64,000 bases of DNA, from contig NZ_JABKKF010000003.1 of the NCBI RefSeq assembly GCF_013166605.1, forward strand, positions 186,001-250,000, written 5' to 3'. Below, piece by piece: positions 36,369-43,379 of the stretch. The notes under the pieces are model-generated. The model saw nothing but the letters and a program-made list of their open reading frames with translations. It was not told the DNA's origin and made no database searches. This stretch comes from Xylanibacter muris (GTDB lineage Bacteria > Bacteroidota > Bacteroidia > Bacteroidales > Bacteroidaceae). The translations under genes were made by a program, and so were the position numbers. Positions within the stretch are counted from its first letter, which is position 1. Each line of letters starts with the position of its first letter.

Positions 36369-37682
36369 ATGATGCTTATGCGCAGGGAAGGTCATATCGT
36401 AGAGGAAGTGGTCGAGTATTCCAACATGGCGGAATCGTTCGACCGGGTTCTCCGTGGAACCCGACGTAAGAAAAGCCGCCAGGGGCGTTACCTCCTTGCG
36501 CACAGAGAAGAGGTCATTCATGAACTGACGGCACGTATAACCGCAGGAGAGTATACGGTGAAAGACTACCGTGAGCGTGTCATCAAGGAAGGCGGGAAGG
36601 TGCGCCGCATCCAGGTTCTTACCATGAAAGACCGCATCGCCGTGCATGCTGTTATGACCGTTGTTGACAGCCACCTGAAGTCACGGTTTATCCGTACGAC
36701 CTCTGCAAGCATCAAAGGACGCGGAATGCATGACCTGCTGGCGTACATCAACCGTGACATGAAGGAAGACCCGGAGGGCACCCGGTACTGTTACAAGTTC
36801 GATATATCAAAGTTCTACGAAAGCGTGGAACAGGATTTTGTGATGTACTGTGTGCGGAGGGTGTTCAAGGATAAGAAACTTATCGCCATGCTTGACGGCT
36901 TCACCCGCATGATGCCGCAAGGGCTGAGTATCGGTCTGCGGTCGTCCCAGGGTCTTGGCAATCTCCTCCTGTCCGTATTCCTGGACCACTATCTGAAAGA
37001 CAAGTACGGCGTGCGTCATTTTTACCGCTATTGCGATGACGGTGTGATACTCGCCGCAACCAAGGCGGAACTATGGCTTGTCCGTGACGCCGTCCATGAA
37101 CAGGTCTCAAAGATGGGGCTTCAGGTCAAGCCTAATGAACGTGTCTTTCCGGTGGATGAAGGTATCGATTTCCTTGGGTATGTCACTTATGGACCGGACA
37201 ACATCAGGCTGCGCAAGCGCATCAAACAGAAATTTGCCAGGAAGATGCACGAGGTGAAATCAAGAAAAAGGCGGCGTGAGCTTGTAGCGTCCTTTTACGG
37301 GATGGCCAAGCACGCCAACTGCAATAAGTTGTTTAATACATTAACAGGCAAAGAAATGAAAAGTTTTAAGGATTTGAACGTGGTTTACCGACCGGAAGAT
37401 GGAGAAGTCTACTTTCCCGGTCCGAGGGTAAGCGTACGTGATTTGGTGAATGTTCCCATTACCGTTTATGACTGCACCTTTACGGCCAAGACACAATATG
37501 GTTCGGAGCGTTGTGTCATCGCAGTCATCGTGAACGGCGAGAAACAGAAATTTATTACAGACAGCAAGGAGATGAAGAATATCCTTCAGCAGATAAAGGA
37601 TATTCCGGATGGTTTTCCTTTTGAAACGACAATAAAATCAGAACCCTATGACAAGGGTAAGGTAAAATACATATTTACATGA
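36369..37682 (+). CDS. DGR reverse transcriptase
   Basis: A 437-residue reverse transcriptase. Motifs: KFDISKFYESV with catalytic D145, GLRSSQGLGNLL (189-200, the region that in DGR enzymes differs from retroviral RTs and is linked to adenine infidelity), and YCDD at 221-224. It copies TR into mutated cDNA for transfer to VR. No separate Avd-type accessory gene is obvious; the 161-residue gene that follows overlaps by 4 bp. Confidence 0.95.
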   Translation: MMLMRREGHIVEEVVEYSNMAESFDRVLRGTRRKKSRQGRYLLAHREEVIHELTARITAGEYTVKDYRERVIKEGGKVRRIQVLTMKDRIAVHAVMTVVDSHLKSRFIRTTSASIKGRGMHDLLAYINRDMKEDPEGTRYCYKFDISKFYESVEQDFVMYCVRRVFKDKKLIAMLDGFTRMMPQGLSIGLRSSQGLGNLLLSVFLDHYLKDKYGVRHFYRYCDDGVILAATKAELWLVRDAVHEQVSKMGLQVKPNERVFPVDEGIDFLGYVTYGPDNIRLRKRIKQKFARKMHEVKSRKRRRELVASFYGMAKHANCNKLFNTLTGKEMKSFKDLNVVYRPEDGEVYFPGPRVSVRDLVNVPITVYDCTFTAKTQYGSERCVIAVIVNGEKQKFITDSKEMKNILQQIKDIPDGFPFETTIKSEPYDKGKVKYIFT

Positions 37683-38164
37683 GAAGAGTGGAAGGAAGTA
37701 CAGGGGCAAGGCTGCTGGAATGCACGAACCCCGTAAAGAACAAGTGGCGTGTCCGTTGGGATGTACAGGAGCACGAGAACGGAAATGCCTCTTACATGGA
37801 AGAAGAATTCAGTCATAAGCCTGCCGATGAGGAGATACGCTCCATGATTATGGCATGGTACAACGACCGGACAGATAAGGCTATTCTCTCGGGTTTCAGT
37901 TATGGGAACGTCCCGGTATGGCTGTCAAGTGAAAACCAGTTTAACTACAAGTCGGCTTACGACCTCGCCGTGCAGACGGACGGAAAGACGTTGCCGGTGA
38001 CATTCAAGTTCGGGACCGACACGGAACCGCACTATCACACGTTTGAAACGCTGGAAGAGTTGACGGACTTCTACACGAAAGCCATGAAGCATATACAGGC
38101 AATGCTGGCTGATGGCTGGAAAAAGAAAGATACGTTCGATTTGAAGTTATATAGCAGCGAATAG
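37679..38164 (+). CDS. DUF4376-like protein next to the reverse transcriptase
   Basis: A 161-residue protein overlapping the reverse transcriptase stop (ATGA). The C-terminal half (YDLAVQTDGKTLPVTFKFG...YHTFETLEELTDFYTKA) resembles a domain seen in Bacteroides phage proteins near tail fibres, often called DUF4376. It may be a fibre chaperone or, given the coupling, a DGR accessory factor. The basic, helical Avd pattern is not present. Confidence 0.6.
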   Translation: MRRVEGSTGARLLECTNPVKNKWRVRWDVQEHENGNASYMEEEFSHKPADEEIRSMIMAWYNDRTDKAILSGFSYGNVPVWLSSENQFNYKSAYDLAVQTDGKTLPVTFKFGTDTEPHYHTFETLEELTDFYTKAMKHIQAMLADGWKKKDTFDLKLYSSE

Positions 38165-38220
38165 CAGACAATCCCGTTCGGGGGGGGAGGGATAGAAAAA
38201 GCCCCCGGCCTGTTAATAGT

Positions 38221-38321
38221 CATCTCACCTACATATTAACGAACTGCAAGCGAACCCGCACGACCGGGGGCATAGACCCTCGTCGCGGGTTCGCTTTTTG
38301 TGTTCGTATGTAAGTGAGATG
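38221..38321. terminator. Large nested hairpin after the DGR genes
   Basis: Outer arms CATCTCACCTACATA (38221-38235) and TATGTAAGTGAGATG (38307-38321) pair with one G-U. Inner arms AGCGAACCCGC (38249-38259) and GCGGGTTCGCT (38284-38294) pair perfectly and are followed by TTTTT. ACGA/TCGT and GGG/CCC extend the inner stem. It would work as a terminator in the plus direction, but is far longer than needed. Confidence 0.7.
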
Positions 38322-38347
38322 TTGCAAAAGTACAAAAAATAATTGGG

Positions 38348-38590
38348 ATGAAGATAATTGAGATACTGAAATTTAACAGGGAACTGCTAAAACGGTTGCA
38401 GACAGCCGGAATAAGGCTTGATGATACAAGATACATAGACCTGTACGGCGAATATAAAGACATGCTGGATAGGGGAGAGAAGGTGTCTTACATAGTGGCT
38501 CTGCTTGCTGATAAGTATGAGGTGAGTGAACGTAAGGTGTATGGCTTGATAAAGCGTTTCCAGAGCGACTGCAAACCTGTTGCAGTGTGA
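38348..38590 (+). CDS. Small HTH regulator (80 aa)
   Basis: The C-terminal half (YIVALLADKYEVSERKVYGLIKRF) is a strong helix-turn-helix. Its size and pattern resemble small Mor/C-type or Bacteroides phage regulators. It starts after the big hairpin and precedes the modification genes, which it may control. Activation of late genes, as by Mu C, is another option. Confidence 0.65.
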   Translation: MKIIEILKFNRELLKRLQTAGIRLDDTRYIDLYGEYKDMLDRGEKVSYIVALLADKYEVSERKVYGLIKRFQSDCKPVAV

Positions 38591-38657
38591 TTTATCGTGT
38601 CCCTTCTTTGCTCTGTTTGAAATTTAGGAACTTTGCCATGAGAAAATAAAAACAGAA

Positions 38658-39491
38658 ATGAGAAAGCAATATTTATCAGCACCGCTGCCCTTTGTAGGGC
38701 AAAAGCGTATGTTCGCAAAAGAGTTTATCAAAGTATTGGAACAATATCCTGACGGTACCACATTCGTTGACTTGTTCGGAGGTTCCGGTCTGTTGTCACA
38801 TATCTCCAAGTGCCAAAAGCCGAATTCAACCGTAGTTTATAATGACTATGACAATTACCGTAAGAGACTGGAATCCGTGCCACAGACAAATGCCTTGTTG
38901 GCAGAACTCCGGCAGATAGTGTCAGGTGTTCCACGCAATAAACCTATTACAGGAGAGGCGAGGGATAAAGTGTTCGCGTGTATACGGAAATATGAGCAGC
39001 GTTATGGATATGTAGATTTTATCACCATTTCGTCGTCCATTATGTTTTCCATGAAATACAAACTGAGTGTTGAGGATATGCAGAAGGAAACGCTGTACAA
39101 TAAAATCAGGACAACTGACTATCAGCTGTCAGAAGATTATCTGGACGGATTGACCATCGTGTCAGAAGATTATAAGAAAGTGTTTGATAGATATAAGGAC
39201 GTATCGGGTATTGTGTTCTTTGTTGACCCTCCATATTTAAGTACGGATGTTGGTACTTATAACATGTGCTGGAAATTATCGGATTACCTTGATGTCTTGA
39301 CAGTCCTTGCCGGACATTCATTTATCTATTTTACTTCCAACAAGTCTTCCATATTAGAACTGTGTGACTGGATAGGCAAGAACAAACTTGTCGGCAATCC
39401 TTTTGAGCGGTGTACGAAAGTTATGTTCAATGCACACATGAACTATAATTCATCATACACGGATATGATGCTGTACAAGAAGGCCGTTTAA
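38658..39491 (+). CDS. DNA N6-adenine methyltransferase (Dam, D12 class)
   Basis: A 277-residue methylase: N-terminal PFVGQKRMFAKEF, SAM motif I DLFGGSG (38-44), and catalytic motif IV DPPY (190-193). The fold order is that of Dam/D12 enzymes. There is no restriction partner nearby, so it more likely protects phage DNA or marks it for regulation. It stands next to the thymidylate-synthase-like gene at the right end of the phage. Confidence 0.9.
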   Translation: MRKQYLSAPLPFVGQKRMFAKEFIKVLEQYPDGTTFVDLFGGSGLLSHISKCQKPNSTVVYNDYDNYRKRLESVPQTNALLAELRQIVSGVPRNKPITGEARDKVFACIRKYEQRYGYVDFITISSSIMFSMKYKLSVEDMQKETLYNKIRTTDYQLSEDYLDGLTIVSEDYKKVFDRYKDVSGIVFFVDPPYLSTDVGTYNMCWKLSDYLDVLTVLAGHSFIYFTSNKSSILELCDWIGKNKLVGNPFERCTKVMFNAHMNYNSSYTDMMLYKKAV

Positions 39492-39513
39492 GTAGTATTT
39501 GAAAGCCGTTTGA

Positions 39514-40155
39514 ATGATGAATAAATACCATATAATACTCGACAGGATATTGCGTGAAGGCAAGACACAGTCCAATAAGAAGGGCAATATAAAATATCTC
39601 CTGAATGAACGCTTGACCCTGTTCCCGGCAGATTTGCTTGACATATTCGAGAACCACGGGATAGCCCGTAAGAAACTGAAGTCCGAATTGCGACTGTTTA
39701 TGCAAGGGGAGAGGAATGTGGAACGCTACCGTGATGCAGGGATAAACTGGTGGGACTATTGCGGAGCTGTTTTGGTAAACAGTTATCCTACATATTTTGA
39801 AAAATTGCCTCCCTTGATTTCAAAGATAAACCGGGAAAAACGGAACAGTAAGAATTATGTGCTTTTTCTCGGTGAGACCAATGCTGAAACGAACCAGGCT
39901 CCCTGCCTGAGCCTTGTACAGTTCCAGATAGATGACGGTGAACTGGTTGTCTCTGCATATCAGCGAAGCAGTGATGCCAATTTGGGATTACCCTCAGATA
40001 TATATCATTTGTATTTAATGTCCCGACAAATTGATTTGCCATTGAAATCAATAACTTTAAACCTTGGAAATGTCCATGTCTATGAAAATAACATCAAGAG
40101 GACGGAAAGGTTGTTGAATGGTGATGAGAATGTAAAATTCGATTTGAATGTATGA
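39514..40155 (+). CDS. Thymidylate-synthase-like enzyme, probable dCMP (hydroxy)methylase
   Basis: A 213-residue member of the thymidylate synthase family (usual length ~264). Seen: Glu58 in KSELRLFMQG, catalytic Cys131 in QAPC, YQRSSD (149-154), His188 and Tyr190 in LGNVHVY. At the position of E. coli Asn177, which selects uracil, there is Asp162 (LGLPSD), as in T4 dCMP hydroxymethylase. So it likely acts on cytosine nucleotides and supplies 5-modified dCMP. The paired Arg that bind phosphate from the partner subunit are not obvious (SKNYVLF), so the true substrate could differ. Confidence 0.75.
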   Translation: MMNKYHIILDRILREGKTQSNKKGNIKYLLNERLTLFPADLLDIFENHGIARKKLKSELRLFMQGERNVERYRDAGINWWDYCGAVLVNSYPTYFEKLPPLISKINREKRNSKNYVLFLGETNAETNQAPCLSLVQFQIDDGELVVSAYQRSSDANLGLPSDIYHLYLMSRQIDLPLKSITLNLGNVHVYENNIKRTERLLNGDENVKFDLNV

Positions 40156-40158
40156 TAT

Positions 40159-40195
40159 AAAAAAGGCATTTGATTTATCGTCAAATGCCTTTTTT
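40159..40195 (+). terminator. Terminator at the phage right end
   Basis: A perfect 15-bp inverted repeat (AAAAAAGGCATTTGA / TCAAATGCCTTTTTT) with a 7-base loop. It is A-rich on one side and T-rich on the other, so may end transcription in both directions. Confidence 0.88.
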
Positions 40196-40218
40196 GTGCC
40201 TTAAAATGTTTTTCAAAT

Positions 40219-40280
40219 CACATTTCGTTTTTGGAGTGGAAAATCGCTTTTCGTTTTTGAAATCGCTCGCTTTTCGTTTT
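40219..40280 (-). promoter_or_regulatory. Right-end transposase-binding-site candidates
   Basis: Three inverted copies of the end motif at 40219-40232, 40245-40258 and 40268-40280 (read on the minus strand: AAAAACGAAATGTG, AAAAACGAAAAGCG, AAAACGAAAAGCG), spaced 23-26 bp. Confidence 0.62.
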
Positions 40281-40290
40281 GCCGTGATTA

Positions 40291-40343
40291 TTTGCATCAA
40301 TTATTGCCCATAGGCACATCATAATCAGTATGAATTTTTTCAT
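40291..40343 (-). pseudogene. 5' part of the secreted WG-repeat-like gene cut by the prophage
   Basis: The ATG at 40343 (minus) starts MKKFILIMMCLWAIIDA, a good signal peptide, 13 bp after the stop of the upstream kinase gene. The frame runs straight into the phage end. Joined to 1-805 by deleting the phage and one TTTG, it reads ..IDAKSQIAKW.. in frame. TTTG at 40291-40294 is the right target-site copy. Confidence 0.78.
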
Positions 40344-40356
40344 TTTATTATTGATT

Positions 40357-41829
40357 TTACTTAAATGTCTGTAATGACTGATTAATGTTCTTGAGAAGCA
40401 CTGAATCGTTATACAGTTCAGCCCATTTCCTTGATTGTTCCAAATACATTCTGCCTTTAGCCATATTAGGCTTTATTATCGGATTAGGATTCACATAATA
40501 GCAGGCAAGCCGGTATGCCGCTTTAGCGTTTATATCAGGGTATTTTGAATCATTCAGTTCCAGTATCTTAGAAAACAAAGCCAGGGCCTCATTGCTGTAC
40601 CTGTCTGTTTTCGGCAGGCCTTTTTTTTCTTCATCAAAGACCTCTATACCTAATATGCTTTTTCTTTTTAAGGATTCGTCTTCAATGTACCATCCATAAG
40701 TGTATGCCATCTGATAGATGGCCGGTATATATCTGAGATTACTCAGACTGTCCATCAAAGTAATGCCATGCTTGACTGTGGCGGTATTGTCACTGCTTAT
40801 ATCTGTCACTGCTATTTGATATAACTGTTCTATTGGGATTTCACAGGTCTCTTTGGGTTTGGACGGAGAGAAAAGAAATATGATGCATATAACAGTTATT
40901 GCTATTCCAATTCCAATTAGTCCGAATGTCCGGAGATACCTGTTCTTTGATCTGAGAGGATATTGTCTTGCTGTTGCAGACTCTTTAATGTCCTTTGCCG
41001 AAGGTCTGTTTCCCGGTTCTAAGGAGAGACAGTCGGAAATAAGGTGTTGTATATCAGAGGGGATATGACTTACGGGAGTGATCTGAATGGGGGATCCTGT
41101 TTGGAATTTTCCGCCCTCTTCTCCAAATGGAACTTTACCGGTCAGTATTTCATATAATGTGGCCCCAAACGCCCAAATATCGCTTTGCGGCATAGGTTCC
41201 GTATTCTCTTGAAATCTCTCCGGAGCCATATAAGCCATGGTGCCGCTGTTTTCTTCATCATAGTAATAGCCATGGTCGCCTCCGCTTCTGGAACTTATTC
41301 CAAAATCTGTGATGGCATAATCTTTAGAATTGTCAATCAATATGTTGGCCGGTTTGATGTCTTGATGAATTATGGTCGGATTATTGGTATGCAGTCTGTT
41401 AAGTCCTGATGACACGTCAAGAATGAATTTCCATATATCGTCTGCCGACAGTGTTTTCCCAATCAGTTGCTCTGAGGAGCCGTATTTACAGTAGGGTAGA
41501 ACCAAATAAGGTATTCCGTCGAAGATAGAGAAATTGGTTGGTTGAAGCAGATTTTCATGACGGCATTCATAAACGATTTTAAATTCATCTCTAAACCGTT
41601 GCTCACCGTCAATGTCCAAGGCGTTCTTCGGGCGATAAACCTTTATTGCCACAAGCATTCCAGAGGCGTTATCCGGATTGTTTTCCGTATCTCCCATGGA
41701 GTCAATGGTGTTTGTATCTATTGCGAGCCATACATCGGCAGTACCGCCTTCCGTACTTAAAGGACGTAATAACTGATAATGACCGTCAAAGATTTTATCT
41801 TGTTGTGAAAATGTTTCTATTTCGGACAT
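40357..41829 (-). CDS. Hanks-type Ser/Thr protein kinase with membrane helix
   Basis: A 490-residue kinase. Glycine-loop region STEGGTADVW (25-34), Lys63 in VAIK, catalytic loop HQDIKPAN (155-162), DFG (175-177), APE (202-204). A membrane helix is at 302-320, and about 165 residues follow on the other side, with helical repeat-like sequence and a conserved YWYVNP-like stretch. It should phosphorylate cytosolic targets while sensing from the periplasm. FHA domains read phospho-Thr, and one is encoded in this operon (55236-57626). A sister kinase is at 45299-46624. Confidence 0.92.
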   Translation of the reverse strand: MSEIETFSQQDKIFDGHYQLLRPLSTEGGTADVWLAIDTNTIDSMGDTENNPDNASGMLVAIKVYRPKNALDIDGEQRFRDEFKIVYECRHENLLQPTNFSIFDGIPYLVLPYCKYGSSEQLIGKTLSADDIWKFILDVSSGLNRLHTNNPTIIHQDIKPANILIDNSKDYAITDFGISSRSGGDHGYYYDEENSGTMAYMAPERFQENTEPMPQSDIWAFGATLYEILTGKVPFGEEGGKFQTGSPIQITPVSHIPSDIQHLISDCLSLEPGNRPSAKDIKESATARQYPLRSKNRYLRTFGLIGIGIAITVICIIFLFSPSKPKETCEIPIEQLYQIAVTDISSDNTATVKHGITLMDSLSNLRYIPAIYQMAYTYGWYIEDESLKRKSILGIEVFDEEKKGLPKTDRYSNEALALFSKILELNDSKYPDINAKAAYRLACYYVNPNPIIKPNMAKGRMYLEQSRKWAELYNDSVLLKNINQSLQTFK

Positions 41830-41844
41830 CTGTTCAATACAATT

Positions 41845-41876
41845 ATGTTAACGGCATGGGGAAATGCCGTTAACAT
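41845..41876. other. Intra-operon hairpin
   Basis: A perfect 13-bp inverted repeat (ATGTTAACGGCAT / ATGCCGTTAACAT, 6-base loop) sits between the lipoprotein gene and the second kinase gene. No T-run follows on the minus strand, so it is more likely an mRNA-processing or attenuation signal than a full terminator. Confidence 0.6.
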
Positions 41877-41888
41877 TTATTTGTAGTT

Positions 41889-43361
41889 TTATTTATTGTC
41901 TGATATGTGTTCCAAGGCTTTTGCCTTTATTTGGGACGGTGTTATATATGAGGATTTTGAATCGGCCGGAGTAAAAGGAGTCTGGCTCTTGTCTGTATAT
42001 GAAACATAGCCTGTGGCACTGAATACAACTTTCAGTCTGTTACTCTTGTCGTAGAATACATATTGCGAGTTATTGCTTTCTGAAGAATTCAATATGTATT
42101 TTGACTTAAGCCATGTAAGTATATCTTTGGCACTGCTCATGAAGTTCTCGTCAAGATATACCCAGTATTCACACATCTTCTTTTTGGAGTTAAAGACAAA
42201 TCCGACCATGACGGCATCCTTACTGTCATTAATATTGTAATAATCAGAACCGTCTTTTGAATAAGAATAATCAGAGAACAGGTATTCGTATTTCCACTCT
42301 GTCATTTCTTTGTTCACTGTATTGTCTGTCTGACCAAATAAGTAAGAGAAATCAGTCCATCTGTCGGTAGGAAGAATCTGCACAAATGATATAGTTGAAG
42401 CTTTGGTGTTATATAAAGCGCCAATAGGATTACCGTTGATTTTCTGGTCTGTGACATACGAATGAATCCCATTGTCGGAAGAAAGATGTTCGTATTTGTT
42501 ATCAAGGAATTTCTTGATATTGGTTTGTGATACGTTGTCATTTAAACTTAACAGAATAAACTCCACATGTGTCTTGTCATAAATGCCTGTGATATACTTG
42601 ACCGTATCTGTCAGGTAATCGTCAGAATAGTAAACCAATCCGTTTTTATCGTCTCTCCAAAGGTAATTTCCGCCTTTTAAACTGACAATCTCAGGAATTG
42701 TCTTGCCGAAAGCAAAAGAATAGTCTTCAAACATATTCTCGTGGTCAAATACTGTAACTTCATATACGGCAGTACCTTGATCTGTTATAATATCAATGTA
42801 TGTATGACCGGCGGCTATAGCGGTAATCGTGCCGTCCGTGTTTTCCACTTTCACGACCTTTTCGTTATGTGAACCATATCCTTTGATGTTTGTTTTTATG
42901 AACTGTGAATATTCAGGAAGGCAGCTTTCCCCCGGCTTTAAGTTGACAGAACCCATTTGTCTGGCATAAGTGAATGTACCGACAGAGGTGCCTCCGTTTG
43001 TATATTCGGCTGTGTAGGCATAATCTGTTATGGCAATAACTTTCAGCATTAGTCTCATACTGACGCCACCCATTACCACGTTCATGGAAATCCGGTTGTC
43101 GTTTTCAATAGAGTAACGTCCGTCTTTAGTGTCATTGGAGAATTTCCAACCTCCTAAACTCGTATTTGAATAATAGAACACTCCCGAGGGCATGAATTTT
43201 TGTTTCTCCCATATTCCTTCCTCTGGATGGTCATAAACCCATTCTCCGATGATTTTGTTTATGCCGAGTTGTTGCGGAGTTGGATCAGAATCTGAATCAC
43301 AAGCAGAAAAAGTTGTCATGCACAACAAGGAAAGCATGACGATGATGATTTTGTTTGTCAT
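41889..43361 (-). CDS. Lipoprotein with lipocalin-like and Big_2-like domains
   Basis: Signal peptide with lipobox FSAC gives a lipid-modified Cys at about residue 21. Residues 35-135 resemble a lipocalin-like sheet (IIGEWVYDHPEEG.W). Residues 138-210 fit a bacterial Ig-like (Big_2) domain, ending in AAGHTYIDIITDQGTAVYEVTV. The rest is a repeated pattern around SYLFGQTD and KYEYLFSDYSY with no known family. It is probably anchored in the outer membrane as a structural or adhesive part of the same machine. Confidence 0.72.
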   Translation of the reverse strand: MTNKIIIVMLSLLCMTTFSACDSDSDPTPQQLGINKIIGEWVYDHPEEGIWEKQKFMPSGVFYYSNTSLGGWKFSNDTKDGRYSIENDNRISMNVVMGGVSMRLMLKVIAITDYAYTAEYTNGGTSVGTFTYARQMGSVNLKPGESCLPEYSQFIKTNIKGYGSHNEKVVKVENTDGTITAIAAGHTYIDIITDQGTAVYEVTVFDHENMFEDYSFAFGKTIPEIVSLKGGNYLWRDDKNGLVYYSDDYLTDTVKYITGIYDKTHVEFILLSLNDNVSQTNIKKFLDNKYEHLSSDNGIHSYVTDQKINGNPIGALYNTKASTISFVQILPTDRWTDFSYLFGQTDNTVNKEMTEWKYEYLFSDYSYSKDGSDYYNINDSKDAVMVGFVFNSKKKMCEYWVYLDENFMSSAKDILTWLKSKYILNSSESNNSQYVFYDKSNRLKVVFSATGYVSYTDKSQTPFTPADSKSSYITPSQIKAKALEHISDNK

Positions 43362-43379
43362 AATTTTAATACGTTTTTA

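Larger units (their letters stand above)
806..40290 (+). mobile_element. Mu-like transposable prophage with DGR (Hankyphage-like)
   Basis: The element is bounded by a TTTG duplication and by related terminal sequences (AAAACGAAA at base 11 of each end). It encodes a DDE transposase and MuB-type ATPase, an S24 repressor, Gam, Mu-like head genes (gp27/28/29/36, MuF, gpG), a contractile tail (sheath, tube, tape measure, baseplate J), a lysis cassette and a diversity-generating retroelement. This matches the known Bacteroides Hankyphage type of Mu-like phage in content. All modules appear intact, with no broken essential gene seen, so the prophage may be active. It has inserted into the secreted-protein gene at the distal end of the ubiquitin-like operon, opposite to that operon's direction of transcription. 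Confidence 0.93.

Noticed and set aside
34230..36674. 814-codon open frame on the minus strand across the fibre end, VR and TR
   Set aside because: It is antisense to the fibre and reverse transcriptase genes, which have clear domains. The product has low-complexity His/Val-rich and repeated sequence from VR/TR, with no family features.
38348..40155. Restriction-modification system
   Set aside because: A methylase is present, but no restriction endonuclease gene was found beside it; the neighbour is thymidylate-synthase-like, so a phage DNA-modification pair is more likely.
802..40294. 5-bp target duplication CAAAT at the phage ends
   Set aside because: CAAAT occurs near both junctions, but using it rejoins the host gene out of frame and puts the end motifs at unequal distances. 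TTTG gives the right frame and symmetric ends.
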